DNA from: Actinobacteria bacterium IMCC25003
GTDB lineage: Bacteria; Actinomycetota; Actinomycetes; Nanopelagicales; Nanopelagicaceae
Direction of reading: 5' to 3'
NCBI GenBank assembly: GCA_002284855.1
Contig: CP015603.1
Coordinates: forward strand, 1,289,948-1,353,947
Length of the DNA: 64,000 bases
Shown here: positions 29,715 to 39,234 of the stretch, piece by piece
Layout of the letters: every line of letters starts with the position of its first letter
Position numbering within the stretch: position 1 is the stretch's first letter
Notes under the pieces: model-generated
The model's input: only the letters and a program-made list of their open reading frames with translations
What the model was told of the DNA's origin: nothing
Database searches by the model: none
Program-made: the position numbers and the translations under genes

Positions 29715-30803
29715 TTAGTTCTTCACTAAGCCAAGAGCTTTAGCGGCGGCGTCAGCATTGACGGGAACAACAACAGGATCGGCAGCGCCTTCGAGCGCCC
29801 ACGGAATATCTTTCAGACCATTGCCTGTGCAGGTAATAACAATTGTCTTATCTTTAGGAAGCTTGCCAGCGTTCTTATATTTAATAAGACCGGCAAGGCC
29901 TGCTGCAGATGATGGTTCGCAGAAGATTCCTTCTTTTGCTGCGAGTAAGTGGTACGCCGCAAGAATTTCTTCATCAGTAACAGAGTCGATTAATCCGCCT
30001 GATTCATCGCGAGCCGCGATCGCTTGATCCCATGAAGCGGGATTGCCAATACGAATTGCAGTGGCAATTGTTTCTGGCTTCGCAACAGGTTTTCCTGTTA
30101 CAAGGGGCGCAGCGCCTGCTGCTTGGAATCCCCACATCTGTGGCAACTTCTTTGAAATCTTATCGTTGCGGTATTCGTTGTAACCCTTCCAATATGCAGT
30201 GATATTTCCTGCATTACCTACGGGAAGAGTATGAATATCAGGAGCATCGCCGAGCATGTCGACAACTTCAAAGGCTGCTGTCTTCTGTCCTTCAATGCGA
30301 TATGGATTTACGGAGTTCACAAGTGAAACGGGATAGTGCTCAGAGAGGTCGCGAGCAAGAACGAGGCAATCATCAAAGTTTCCATCAACTTGCAGAAGTT
30401 TTGCACCGTGCACAACCGCTTGCGCCAACTTACCCATTGCAATCTTGCCTTCAGGAATTAGAACTGCAGGAACCATTCCGGCCTTCACTGCGTACGCCGC
30501 AGCCGAGGCAGATGTATTTCCGGTTGATGCACAGATAACAGCTTTGGCACCATCTTCGGCAGCCTTGGTAATCGCCATTGTCATGCCGCGATCTTTAAAT
30601 GAACCAGTTGGGTTAATTCCCTCAAACTTTACCCAAACATTGTTGCCGAGCAGCTCAGAGAGAACGCAGGCATAGATAAGTGGGGTTCCACCTTCGCGCA
30701 GTGTTACGACAGGAGTCTTTGAAGTAACAGGTAGGCGATTGCGGTATTCCTCTATCACTCCGCGCCACTGATGTGCGCCTGCCTTCTTTGAAAAGATACC
30801 CAT
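29715..30803 (-). CDS. thrC: threonine synthase
   Basis: 362 residues, PLP-dependent. Lys in [15 protein letters not shown] forms the aldimine; [16 protein letters not shown] and [13 protein letters not shown] match the short, actinobacterial class. The ATG shares a base with the hom stop. Makes threonine from O-phosphohomoserine. Confidence 0.96.
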   Translation of the reverse strand: MGIFSKKAGAHQWRGVIEEYRNRLPVTSKTPVVTLREGGTPLIYACVLSELLGNNVWVKFEGINPTGSFKDRGMTMAITKAAEDGAKAVICASTGNTSASAAAYAVKAGMVPAVLIPEGKIAMGKLAQAVVHGAKLLQVDGNFDDCLVLARDLSEHYPVSLVNSVNPYRIEGQKTAAFEVVDMLGDAPDIHTLPVGNAGNITAYWKGYNEYRNDKISKKLPQMWGFQAAGAAPLVTGKPVAKPETIATAIRIGNPASWDQAIAARDESGGLIDSVTDEEILAAYHLLAAKEGIFCEPSSAAGLAGLIKYKNAGKLPKDKTIVITCTGNGLKDIPWALEGAADPVVVPVNADAAAKALGLVKN

Positions 30804-32098
30804 TACGCAATCGCTCCTTCTACGCGGATAACGCTAGAAATTTTTGTCACAATGGACATCTTTTTCAGCGCTTCGACGGTTGACTTAAGTTCGCCTTCTG
30901 TCGCACGGTGTGTGACGATGATGAGCTCAGCATCTTCATTGCGCCCATTTTGATCGACAGTCTGAATAGATACGCCTTGATCAGCAAATACCTTGGCGAT
31001 TGCAGCCAAAACACCTGATTTATCTTCAACTTCAAGGCGGATAAGGAACTTGGTCTTAGTGGTTTCAATGGGAGCGATATCGCGATCTGCATAATCAGTT
31101 TCACGCTGGCCAATCGAGTTCAAAGCAATATGGCGTGATACGGCTACTACGTCACCCAAAATTGCAGATGCAGTTGGTTGTCCACCCGCACCACGACCGT
31201 AGAACATCAGCGGTCCTGCAGATTCAGCTTCGACGAAGACAGCGTTAAAGGCATCGCGCACTGAAGCAAGTGGGTGGCTCTTATCAATCATGACAGGGTG
31301 AACGCGCACTGAGATTTCATCTGCTGGAGTTAACTCTGCAATGGCGAGCAACTTGATGACGTGGTCCATAGATTTCGCAATCGCCACATCTTCAAGAGTG
31401 ATCTTTGAAATACCTTCGCGGTACACATCATCGACAGTTACACGTGTGTGGAATGCAAGGCCCGAGAGAATTGCTGCCTTTGCAGCTGCATCGAATCCTT
31501 CGATATCGGCAGTTGGGTCTGCCTCGGCATAACCAAGAGCTTGCGCCTCTTTGAGAACATCTGCGAATTCGCGGTTATCTTCATGCATCTTTGTCAGAAT
31601 GTAATTAGTTGTGCCATTTACGATTCCCATTAAGCGAGTAACGAAGTCGCCGGCGAGTGAATCGCGAAGTGGGCGAATAATAGGAATTGCTCCAGCAACG
31701 GATGCTTCGTAGTAAATATCTTCGCCCTTGGCATATGCAGCAGTAAAGAGATCGGCGCCATGGCTAGCAAGGAGAGCCTTGTTTGCGGTAACAATTGATT
31801 TGCGATTGTTAATTGCAGTCATTGCAAGTTCGCGGGCAGGTTCGATGCCACCCATTACTTCAACGATCAGATCGATATCAGGATCGTTGACGATAGAAAA
31901 TGGATCTGTAGTAAAGAGCGCTGGGTCGAGCCCTGGGTAATCCTTGATAGTGCGCACTGCGATGCGTGTGAGTTCAATCTTTACGCCGGCGCGAGTTGAG
32001 AGCTCGGCAGTATCTTCGAGGAGCAGGCGGGCTACTTGGCTTCCGACAACGCCGCAGCCGAGCATGCCAACGCGAACTGGTTTATCTGCGGGGCTCAT
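30803..32098 (-). CDS. hom: homoserine dehydrogenase with ACT domain
   Basis: 431 residues. Nucleotide-binding [13 protein letters not shown] at the N terminus, catalytic region [12 protein letters not shown] and [18 protein letters not shown], and a C-terminal ACT domain (about 350-425) starting at [21 protein letters not shown], which gives threonine feedback in relatives. An AAGAAT hexamer six bases before the ATG, inside the lysA tail, may be a leaderless promoter. lysA lies four bases upstream. Confidence 0.96.
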   Translation of the reverse strand: MSPADKPVRVGMLGCGVVGSQVARLLLEDTAELSTRAGVKIELTRIAVRTIKDYPGLDPALFTTDPFSIVNDPDIDLIVEVMGGIEPARELAMTAINNRKSIVTANKALLASHGADLFTAAYAKGEDIYYEASVAGAIPIIRPLRDSLAGDFVTRLMGIVNGTTNYILTKMHEDNREFADVLKEAQALGYAEADPTADIEGFDAAAKAAILSGLAFHTRVTVDDVYREGISKITLEDVAIAKSMDHVIKLLAIAELTPADEISVRVHPVMIDKSHPLASVRDAFNAVFVEAESAGPLMFYGRGAGGQPTASAILGDVVAVSRHIALNSIGQRETDYADRDIAPIETTKTKFLIRLEVEDKSGVLAAIAKVFADQGVSIQTVDQNGRNEDAELIIVTHRATEGELKSTVEALKKMSIVTKISSVIRVEGAIA

Positions 32099-32102
32099 AT
32101 AC

Positions 32103-33443
32103 CTATTCTTTCACATCAAGTGAGAGCAGGTCTGCCTCATTTTCTCGGCGCACAATTACGCGGGCTTTTCCATCTTTTACTGCAACAACAGGTGGTCGTG
32201 GCACATGGTTGTAATTGCTCGCCATGCTGCGGCCATATGCACCGGTCGCTGGAGTTGCAACGAGATCTCCAGGAGCAATATCGGATGGAAGTTGAATTTC
32301 ATTGATGATGATGTCACCAGTCTCGCAATGCTTTCCAACTAAACGAGTGAGAGCCAGTGGCGCAGTTGAGGCGCGTTGTGCAACTACAGCTGTGTATTCA
32401 GCATCGTAAAGCGCAGTGCGTGCGTTATCGCTCATTCCGCCATCGACAGATACATATTTACGAACTTTTCCGCCATCGATAACAACATCTTTGACAGTTC
32501 CTACTTCATACAGAGTAAACATTGTTGGTCCGACGATATTGCGACCTGGTTCGAGTGAAACTATTGGCATAGCAAGTTTGTATGCAGCACATGCCTTCTT
32601 TACTGCTGCATGAATCTGGGGCAATACATCGGCAGGTTCGACAGTGACATCTCCAGCAACATAAGAGATGCCGAATCCCCCGCCAAGGTCGAGCTCGGGA
32701 AGTTCAGAACCGAAAGCATCGCGATACTTGGCCATAAATCCCATTAAGCGATCGGTTGCAATCTCATGAGCTTCTGAACCAAATATCTGTGAACCGATAT
32801 GGCAGTGCACGCCGCGGAGTTCGAGTTCAGGATGCGTTCCAACTGCTTCAACAGCAGCCCAGGCAGCTCCCGATGCAATAGAGAAACCAAATTTCACATC
32901 TTCGTGAGCAGTTGAAATCTTTTCGTGTGTATGAGCTTCGATGCCCGGAGTAAGGCGGAGCATGACAGCTTGGCGCACACCATGCTTCCTCGCAGCGGCT
33001 GCAACGCGCTCGATTTCAAAGAGTGAATCCATGACAATCGTCTTAACGCCGACCGAGACTGCGCGATCAATTTCAGCAACAGATTTATTATTTCCGTGGA
33101 CTTCAATTTTCTGTGGATCGATACCACCAGCAAGTGCTGCTGCTAGTTCTCCCCCGGTGCAGACATCGATACCGATGCCGATTTCAGCGATCCACTGCGC
33201 GACAGCAGTGCAGATAAAGGACTTTGCAGCGTAATAAATAGTTCCTGCATGCTCGCCAAACTCTGACTGCAAACCATTGTGCCAAGCAAGAGCACGTGAA
33301 CGATATGCATCTTCATCGAGAAAGAATGCTGGTGTTCCAAATTCTTTCGCTAACTGAGCAGCTGGAATTCCAGCCAGGCTCAGCGTTCCGCCTTCGAGCG
33401 ATGAATTCTTTGACCACATCTGTGTTGAAGAGTTCTGAGACAT
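32103..33443 (-). CDS. lysA: diaminopimelate decarboxylase
   Basis: 446 residues, fold-III PLP enzyme that makes lysine from meso-diaminopimelate. Lys in YYAAKSFICTAV, phosphate-binding LGGGFGISY, and the catalytic Cys in VGKHCETGDII. Begins two bases after the argS stop with a GAGAGG ribosome site, so it depends on the argS transcript. Confidence 0.96.
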   Translation of the reverse strand: MSQNSSTQMWSKNSSLEGGTLSLAGIPAAQLAKEFGTPAFFLDEDAYRSRALAWHNGLQSEFGEHAGTIYYAAKSFICTAVAQWIAEIGIGIDVCTGGELAAALAGGIDPQKIEVHGNNKSVAEIDRAVSVGVKTIVMDSLFEIERVAAAARKHGVRQAVMLRLTPGIEAHTHEKISTAHEDVKFGFSIASGAAWAAVEAVGTHPELELRGVHCHIGSQIFGSEAHEIATDRLMGFMAKYRDAFGSELPELDLGGGFGISYVAGDVTVEPADVLPQIHAAVKKACAAYKLAMPIVSLEPGRNIVGPTMFTLYEVGTVKDVVIDGGKVRKYVSVDGGMSDNARTALYDAEYTAVVAQRASTAPLALTRLVGKHCETGDIIINEIQLPSDIAPGDLVATPATGAYGRSMASNYNHVPRPPVVAVKDGKARVIVRRENEADLLSLDVKE

Positions 33444-33445
33444 CG

Positions 33446-35092
33446 TTACATCCTCTCCGGTGCTGAGACGCCAAGTAGATCAAGACCATTTGCAAGTACC
33501 TGCATCGTTGCAGCACAGAGCGCTGCGCGCGCGGAATGAATAGGTGCAATTGCTTCGTCGCCCAGAGGTAGGACTCGGCAATCTGCATAGAAGCCGTGAT
33601 AAACCCCAGCAAGTTCTTCGAGGTAGCGAGCGACGCGATGTGGCTCGCGGAATTCGGCGGCGCTTGCAACAACGCCTGGATATTCAGCGAGTGCACCCAG
33701 TAATTCGTTTTCGCGATCATGAGAAAGTTGTGATGGATCAAAGGATGCAAGATCAGATGAGATTCCGAGCTCAGCTGTGTTGCGGAGAACAGCTGCGATA
33801 CGCGCATGTGCGTACTGCACGTAATAGACCGGGTTCTCATTGGTATTACGACGCAAGATATCGATATCCATCACCATAGGTGTGTTTACTGGGTATCGGA
33901 TCAGGGTGTAACGAGCAGCATCGACGCCAACTTTTTCAACGAGCTCTTCGAGAGTAATGATTGTGCCAGCGCGCTTTGAGAGCTTGAGCTCTTCTCCGCC
34001 TTCCATAATCTTTACAAGCTGTCCGATGAGTACATGGATGTTGTACTCAGGATCATCTCCGGCGCAGGCAGCAGTTGCTTTGAGGCGATGGATATAACCA
34101 TGGTGATCGGCCCCAAGCATGTAGATACAGATATCAAATCCACGTTCGCGCTTATTGATGTAATAAGCAGTATCTGAAGCGAAGTATGTGAGGTCGCCAT
34201 CTTCCTTAAGAATCACGCGATCTTTATCGTCACCGAAATCTGTCGTGCGCAGCCAGATTGCTCCATCTTGTTCAAAGACATGTCCTTGTGCGCGGAGTTT
34301 TTCGAGAGCATGTTCGACGGCACCTGATTCGTGGAGCGAGCGCTCAGAGAACCAGACATCAAAGTTGGTATGGAAAGTTTCAAGAACGCGTTGCTGTTGT
34401 GCGAGTTGAACCTTGTAGGCAGCTTCACGAAATTCTTCGCTCGTGCTAATTGCAGGATTTGCAGCAACAACTTCCTTCGCTAAATCAGCAATGTAATTTC
34501 CTTGGTAACCATCTTCAGGAATTGGCTTGCCCTGTGCAGATGCCTGAACAGATTGACCAAAGAGATCCATCTGACGACCGCGGTCGTTGATGTAGAACTC
34601 GCGAGTGACCTGCGCACCTGCTGCGCTAAGAACGCGACCCAGCGCATCGCCGACAGCTGCCCACCGTGTATGCCCCAAGTGCAACGGACCGGTAGGGTTG
34701 GCGCTAATAAATTCGAGATTTATCTTTACGCCAGCGAGCGCAAGGCCACGACCGTATTCATATTTATGAGTGAGAATGGTGCGCACGAGTTCTGCTTGGC
34801 TGGCTCGATCTAAAGTGATGTTGATAAATCCGGGGCCAGCGATATCAACCTTGGTAACCCCTGCGATCGATGTAATGGCGCTCTGCAGGATTGTGGCAAT
34901 CTCTCGCGGATTCTTTCCAGCAGCCTTCGCTAATTGGAGCGCAATGGAAGTGGCGTAATCACCGTGGTCGCGGTTCTTGGGGCGCTCAAGCGTGATGCTC
35001 TCGGGAGCGCTTCCTTCAATGAGACCCTGGGCAAAGGCAGCAGCAACGGCAGCCTGAATATCGGCTGAGAGCTGGTCTGCGAGGCTTGGCAT
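33446..35092 (-). CDS. argS: arginyl-tRNA synthetase
   Basis: 548 residues, class I. N-terminal additional domain (Add-1), HIGH signature as HLGH in NPTGPLHLGHTRWAAVGDAL, and a C-terminal helical anticodon-binding domain ending LLGVSAPERM. First gene of the argS-lysA-hom-thrC-thrB run. TAACCT lies six bases before the ATG (leaderless). Confidence 0.96.
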   Translation of the reverse strand: MPSLADQLSADIQAAVAAAFAQGLIEGSAPESITLERPKNRDHGDYATSIALQLAKAAGKNPREIATILQSAITSIAGVTKVDIAGPGFINITLDRASQAELVRTILTHKYEYGRGLALAGVKINLEFISANPTGPLHLGHTRWAAVGDALGRVLSAAGAQVTREFYINDRGRQMDLFGQSVQASAQGKPIPEDGYQGNYIADLAKEVVAANPAISTSEEFREAAYKVQLAQQQRVLETFHTNFDVWFSERSLHESGAVEHALEKLRAQGHVFEQDGAIWLRTTDFGDDKDRVILKEDGDLTYFASDTAYYINKRERGFDICIYMLGADHHGYIHRLKATAACAGDDPEYNIHVLIGQLVKIMEGGEELKLSKRAGTIITLEELVEKVGVDAARYTLIRYPVNTPMVMDIDILRRNTNENPVYYVQYAHARIAAVLRNTAELGISSDLASFDPSQLSHDRENELLGALAEYPGVVASAAEFREPHRVARYLEELAGVYHGFYADCRVLPLGDEAIAPIHSARAALCAATMQVLANGLDLLGVSAPERM

Positions 35093-35104
35093 TAGGCAAG
35101 GTTA
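35093..35104 (-). promoter_or_regulatory. leaderless promoter of argS operon
   Basis: TAACCT on the minus strand (35099-35104), six bases before ATG 35092; no ribosome site. Would drive the amino-acid and arginyl-tRNA synthetase operon. Confidence 0.6.
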
Positions 35105-35284
35105 CCCGCTCACGCACGCGTGAGGTCGCCCAAATGAACGTTCAACCGTTATCAAATCGTTAGCGCAAATTCCTCGCTTTTAGACACTACCCGCAAGTAC
35201 TTTGGGCTCACCCGTCGGGACCATAAACAGGAATGAAAAATCTTCTTTCTGGGTATTCGACTTTTTCGAAAGGTCACTACACAT
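35105..35284 (+). promoter_or_regulatory. leader region of sugar-binding protein gene
   Basis: 180 bases before the ABC importer. A GAAAGG site lies 11 bases before the ATG, so this gene has an untranslated leader, unlike most unit-first genes here. CTTTTTCGAAAGG near 35262 is partly palindromic. TTGGGC...CATAAA (around 35200-35225) could be a promoter but is weak. Sugar-responsive control is plausible, not shown. Confidence 0.3.
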
Positions 35285-36361
35285 ATGACAAAGCGTCGTA
35301 ACGCAGTAGCAGCGGTCATCGCATCAGCTGCTCTCGCACTTACTGGCTTCGTTTCAGCATCATCAGCAACTGCTGCTGGCACACAGGTTGGCGTAATCCT
35401 TCCTGATGCTGCTTCATCAGCACGCTGGGAAACAGCTGACCGTCCATTCCTCGCAGCAGCATTTAAGAAGGCTGGCGTAACAGCTGACATTCAGAATGCA
35501 AATGGCGATAAGGCAAAGTTCGCAACAATCGCAGATCAGATGCTTGCTAAGGGCGTCAAGGTCTTGATCATGGCTGGACTTGATTCACCATCAACAGCTG
35601 CTATTCAGGCAAAGGCTGCAAAGGCTGGCGTTAAGACAATCGACTACGACCGTCTAACACTTGCTGGTTCAGCTTCATACTACGTTTCATTCGACAACGT
35701 TGCAGTTGGAAAGCTTCAAGGACAGGGCATCAAGTCATGTCTCGATAAGGCTGGCAAGAAGAAGGCTTCTATCGTTTACTTGAACGGTTCACCAACAGAT
35801 AACAACGCAACACTCTTCAAGCAGGGTTACGACTCAGTACTTCGCCCATCAATCAAGTCAGGTGCTTACACACTTGTTGATGATCAGTCAGTTCCAGATT
35901 GGGACAACGCTAAGGGTGGAGTTATCTTCGAGCAGCAGCTCACAAAGGCAGGCGGAAAGCTTGATGCAGTTGTATCAGCTAACGAAGGTCTTGGACTTGC
36001 AGCAGTAGCAGTTCTTAAGAAGAACGGTCTTAACGGCAAGGTATGCGTATCAGGTCAGGATGCAACAGCAGACGGACTTGCAGCGATCCTTACAGGTGAC
36101 CTTTCAAACACTGTTTACAAGGCTGTAAAGCAGGAAGCAAACGGAGCTGCTGATCTTGCAATCGCATTGATCAAGGGCACAAAGGTTGCTAATGCAACAG
36201 GAAAGACAAACGATGGAAAGCGTGATGTTCCATCAGTTCTTCTCGTTCCAGTCGGAATCACAAAGGCTAACGTCAAGGTTGTCATCGCTGATGGCTTCCA
36301 GAAGCGCGCTGATGTGTGCAAGATTGCAACAGAAGCTGTTTGTAAGGCAAACGGTATCTAA
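35285..36361 (+). CDS. sugar ABC transporter, substrate-binding protein (XylF/FrcB type)
   Basis: 358 residues. Sec signal peptide about 1-31 (AAVIASAALALTGFVSASSATAA) with no lipobox Cys, which is unusual for a Gram-positive binding protein and suggests a free or otherwise retained exported form. Mature part is a periplasmic-binding-protein type I fold: GTQVGVILPDAASSARWE, then VLIMAGLDSPS, IDYDRLTL, VDDQSVPDWDNAKG and ANEGLGLAAVAVL, closest in feel to xylose-binding XylF. The codons are strongly biased, as for a highly expressed gene. A strong hairpin follows it. The ligand sugar is inferred. Confidence 0.88.
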   Translation: MTKRRNAVAAVIASAALALTGFVSASSATAAGTQVGVILPDAASSARWETADRPFLAAAFKKAGVTADIQNANGDKAKFATIADQMLAKGVKVLIMAGLDSPSTAAIQAKAAKAGVKTIDYDRLTLAGSASYYVSFDNVAVGKLQGQGIKSCLDKAGKKKASIVYLNGSPTDNNATLFKQGYDSVLRPSIKSGAYTLVDDQSVPDWDNAKGGVIFEQQLTKAGGKLDAVVSANEGLGLAAVAVLKKNGLNGKVCVSGQDATADGLAAILTGDLSNTVYKAVKQEANGAADLAIALIKGTKVANATGKTNDGKRDVPSVLLVPVGITKANVKVVIADGFQKRADVCKIATEAVCKANGI

Positions 36362-36394
36362 TTCATTAGATATCTAAGCTAGTAATAGCTAATG

Positions 36395-36436
36395 CTTAAG
36401 AATCCGGTCCGAGGGTTACCTCGGACCGGATTCGCA
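36395..36436 (+). terminator. strong hairpin after binding-protein gene
   Basis: AATCCGGTCCGAGG (36401-36414) pairs perfectly over 14 bp with CCTCGGACCGGATT (36419-36432), four-base loop GTTA. No clean T run follows, so it is better read as an mRNA-stabilising or partly terminating structure that favours binding protein over transport subunits. Confidence 0.7.
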
Positions 36437-36482
36437 TTAGTAAGTTAAAAAATATTTATAACCCGTAAATCGAGAGGCGCCC

Positions 36483-37232
36483 ATGAGCACACCGTTGCTT
36501 TCGCTCAAAGGAATCAATAAATCCTTTGGACCAGTCCACGTTTTAAAAGATGTTCACTTTGATGTCTATCCAGGACAGGTCACCGCACTTGTTGGCGATA
36601 ACGGTGCCGGTAAGTCGACTCTCATCAAATGTATCGCCGGTATCTACACTCCCGAAAGCGGCGAATTCCTCTTCGAAGGAAGTAGCGTCACCATCGATGG
36701 ACCTCGAGCTGCCACTGCGCTCGGCATCGAAATTGTGTATCAAGATCTTGCGCTCTGCGACAACCTCGACATTGTTCACAATATGTTCCTGGGTCGTGAA
36801 GAGAAGAAGGGCGTCACCCTTAACGAAACTTCTATGGAATCACTCGCACGTAAGACTCTCGATGGTCTCAATGTGCGAACAGTAAAATCCATTCGTCAGA
36901 CTGTTGCCTCACTCTCTGGTGGACAACGTCAGACCGTTGCCATTGCACGTGCAGTTCTCTGGAACTCGAAGGTTGTTGTTCTCGACGAACCAACAGCTGC
37001 TCTCGGTGTTGCTCAGACTGAACAAGTACTCAACCTTGTACGCCGCCTTGCAGATAAGGGCCTTGCGGTCGTTCTCATCAGCCACAATCTCAATGACATC
37101 TTCCAGGTTGCCGATAACATCGCAGCTCTCTATCTCGGAAATATGGCAGCGCAGGTTAAGAAGACTGATGTCACCACTAATCAAGTCATTGAATTAATTA
37201 CAACAGGTAAATCTGAAGGAGTGACAAAGTAA
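36483..37232 (+). CDS. sugar ABC transporter, ATP-binding protein (single domain)
   Basis: 249 residues with one nucleotide-binding domain: Walker A GDNGAGKSTLIKC, Q-loop VYQDLALCDNLDIV, signature LSGGQRQTVAIARA, Walker B KVVVLDEPTAALG, H-loop VVLISHNLND. Most sugar importers of this class (RbsA, XylG) carry two domains on one about 500-residue chain; here a single domain matches the FrcA type and must act as a homodimer. A GAGAGG ribosome site precedes the ATG. The stop overlaps the permease start by one base. Confidence 0.92.
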   Translation: MSTPLLSLKGINKSFGPVHVLKDVHFDVYPGQVTALVGDNGAGKSTLIKCIAGIYTPESGEFLFEGSSVTIDGPRAATALGIEIVYQDLALCDNLDIVHNMFLGREEKKGVTLNETSMESLARKTLDGLNVRTVKSIRQTVASLSGGQRQTVAIARAVLWNSKVVVLDEPTAALGVAQTEQVLNLVRRLADKGLAVVLISHNLNDIFQVADNIAALYLGNMAAQVKKTDVTTNQVIELITTGKSEGVTK

Positions 37233-38455
37233 TGAGTACTCACACAACTTTAGAGAAAGAGACTCTCAAGGGAGCAGCCTCTAACTACCTCTCACGTATT
37301 AAGGCTGGCGATATCGGCTCACTTCCGGCTGTACTTGGACTTGTCTCACTAGTTGCTGTCTTTGGCGCAATGTCAGAGTTCTTCCTCACCAACCGCAACT
37401 TTGCAAACCTCTTAACTCAAGCAGCGCCAGTGATGGTGATTGCAATGGGCCTTGTCTTCGTTCTGCTCCTTGGCGAAATCGATCTCGCTGCGGGCTATGC
37501 ATCAGGTGTATGCGGAGCAGTACTTGTTTTGCTCGTCACTAACCATGGATGGAGCTGGTACACAGCACTAGCTGCAAGCATCGCCGTCGGCGCCGGGCTT
37601 GGATTGCTGATTGGAACCTTGGTTTCCCGCGTTGGTATTCCCTCATTCGTTGTCACCCTTGCAGCATTCTTGGCCTTCCAAGGAATCTTGCTCTTGCTTG
37701 CAGGTGAGGGCGGAACTATTCCTATTGCCGATAAGACAATCTTGGCTGTTGAAAATAGCAACCTCACACCGACTCAGGGTTGGATCCTCTGGGCTGTTAC
37801 ATCTGCGCTTTACGTCGTAGGTGGACTCAATCGCATCAACTCACGTCGTAGAGCTGGCCTAGTTGTCGAGCTGACGCAGTTGTGGGCGATGAAGACAACA
37901 GTTCTTCTTGTCATCACAGGTGCGGCCGTTTTCCAACTCAATCAAGAGCGTGGACTCTCTGCAACAAATAGTACTAAGGGCGTTCCTATCGTTGCGCCAC
38001 TTATTCTCCTCATCCTGGTTGCAGGAACATTCTTGCTCTCCAAGACCGCATTCGGTCGCCACATCTATGCAGTAGGTGGCAATGCAGAAGCAGCTCGTCG
38101 TGCAGGTATCAATGTCAAACGCGTTCGCACCGTTGCATTTATTCTCTGTTCCTCACTTGCTGCAGTTGCTGGAATGCTCTTTGCATCACGTATGAACTCA
38201 ATCTCGCCTTCAACAGGTGGATCTTCCACACTTCTCTACGCAGTAGGTGCTGCAGTGATCGGTGGAGTTTCACTCTTCGGTGGCAAGGGACGTATGCGCG
38301 ATGCAATCCTCGGCGGTCTCGTCGTTGCTGTTATTGATAACGGTATGGGTCTTCTTGGATATGGCGCAGGAATCCAATTCCTCGTCACTGGTGCAGTTCT
38401 CTTGGTATCAGCAGGCGTCGATGCAGTTTCTCGACGTGGAGCACTGGCCAACTAA
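37232..38455 (+). CDS. sugar ABC transporter, permease (XylH/FrcC type)
   Basis: 407 residues, about ten or more membrane helices. The motif MVIAMGLVFVLLLGEIDLAAGYASGVCGA is the BPD_transp_2 signature for pentose permeases, and GRHIYAVGGNAEAARRAGINVKR near the middle is the EAA-like loop contacting the ATPase. Longer than RbsC because of an added segment (about 180-260), as in XylH. Completes the importer. Confidence 0.92.
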   Translation: MSTHTTLEKETLKGAASNYLSRIKAGDIGSLPAVLGLVSLVAVFGAMSEFFLTNRNFANLLTQAAPVMVIAMGLVFVLLLGEIDLAAGYASGVCGAVLVLLVTNHGWSWYTALAASIAVGAGLGLLIGTLVSRVGIPSFVVTLAAFLAFQGILLLLAGEGGTIPIADKTILAVENSNLTPTQGWILWAVTSALYVVGGLNRINSRRRAGLVVELTQLWAMKTTVLLVITGAAVFQLNQERGLSATNSTKGVPIVAPLILLILVAGTFLLSKTAFGRHIYAVGGNAEAARRAGINVKRVRTVAFILCSSLAAVAGMLFASRMNSISPSTGGSSTLLYAVGAAVIGGVSLFGGKGRMRDAILGGLVVAVIDNGMGLLGYGAGIQFLVTGAVLLVSAGVDAVSRRGALAN

Positions 38456-38484
38456 GCCCCGGTAAGCAAGTTCGGCGCATGGAT

Positions 38485-38513
38485 TTGTTGCACGAGCGAA
38501 AGGCGCGTAGCCT
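38485..38513 (+). promoter_or_regulatory. promoter of tRNA-Leu
   Basis: TTGTTG (38485-38490), 17-base spacer, TAGCCT (38508-38513), placing a start about 12 bases before the tRNA at 38532. Confidence 0.55.
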
Positions 38514-38531
38514 TCAGCTCTAGCAACTCCA

Positions 38532-38613
38532 GCGGGAGTGGTGAAATGGCAGACACGCAAGTCTTAGGAACTTGTGCTTCGGCGTGCGGGTTCAAGTCCC
38601 GCCTCCCGCACCA
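38532..38613 (+). tRNA. tRNA-Leu (anticodon UAG), CCA encoded
   Basis: Acceptor GCGGGAG pairs with CTCCCGC; anticodon stem CAAGT/ACTTG holds the loop CTTAGGA, giving anticodon TAG (reads CUA and likely other CUN). Long variable arm around TGCTTCGGCG marks class II. T arm GCGGG-TTCAAGT-CCCGC. Discriminator A, then genomic CCA at 38611-38613. Confidence 0.96.
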
Positions 38614-38636
38614 ACGTTTTACGATTGAATATCTCC

Positions 38637-38969
38637 ATGGCTAAACAATCTCCAGCAAAAGCGAAGAAGCTTCGTGGCGAAGCTATGCGCGCTGCCGCCG
38701 AGCGCAGAGCTGCTCGTGCCGCATCGCAATGCGAAGTAACACGTGGAGAAGTTGATCTCGATGCCTACGCTGAAGTAGATGGCCCTTGGCGCGAACTCGG
38801 ATTGGCAGCCCCAGCCCGCAGAGCCCTGATTGATGATGGCTATTACAAGCTCAGTGACCTACGGAAAACTTCGCTCGATGCCATCAAGGATTTACATGGC
38901 ATGGGCCCTAACGCGATTCGTATACTCACGACCGCGATGAAGAAGGCTGATTTATCCTTCCGAAAGTGA
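38637..38969 (+). CDS. small helix-hairpin-helix (RNAP alpha-CTD-like) protein
   Basis: 110 residues from ATG 38637; the longer frame starts inside the tRNA and is rejected. A basic Ala/Arg/Lys N-terminal half is followed by a domain (about 55-108) with the pattern LGLAAPARRALIDDGYYKLSDL...LHGMGPNAIRILTTAM, which looks like the alpha C-terminal domain of RNA polymerase or a related HhH DNA-binding fold. Might bind DNA or RNA. It lies 23 bases after the tRNA and could be cotranscribed with it. Function unknown. Confidence 0.65.
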   Translation: MAKQSPAKAKKLRGEAMRAAAERRAARAASQCEVTRGEVDLDAYAEVDGPWRELGLAAPARRALIDDGYYKLSDLRKTSLDAIKDLHGMGPNAIRILTTAMKKADLSFRK

Positions 38970-39067
38970 AACTTTCGGGCAAGTAGCTGGCGAAAGTAAA
39001 TATGCAAGCCATTCGCAAAGAAGATTGAATCGCAATTTTTCATTTTAAATTCTTCTGTATAAAATTT

Positions 39068-39160
39068 GGGCGTTCACGAGTTCTACGTATTAGCCCCGGC
39101 TTAGTAGACGGCAACCCTCCACCGCGGTGGGGTGCTCCGGGTGACGAACAGGTCAGGTAA
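39068..39160 (+). promoter_or_regulatory. SAM-IV riboswitch
   Basis: The run GCCCCGGC (39093-39100), GGCAACCCTCC (39110-39120), the CGCGGTGGGGTG block (39123-39134) and CTCCGGGTGA (39135-39144) matches the conserved core of SAM-IV riboswitches of actinobacteria. CGTTC (39071-39075) and GAACA (39146-39150) can close the outer stem. It sits 5' of metY, the classic SAM-IV target. When SAM is high it should lower metY expression. Confidence 0.85.
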
Positions 39161-39184
39161 CTGGCAAGCGCGAATTTCAAAGAT

Positions 39185-39231
39185 GAATTCATCGCACTAG
39201 CTAACAACTGACACCTACTGCGATGGAGAGA
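39185..39231 (+). promoter_or_regulatory. possible riboswitch expression platform and metY ribosome site
   Basis: ATCGCA (39191-39196) can pair with TGCGAT (39219-39224), ending right next to the GGAGAG site (39225-39230) of metY. Stacking or extension of this stem could hide or expose the ribosome site. Inference from base pairing only. Confidence 0.4.
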
Positions 39232-39234
39232 AAC

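Noticed and set aside
38574..38636. Extended start of the HhH protein inside tRNA-Leu
   Set aside because: Would overlap the tRNA; the ATG at 38637 is the natural start.
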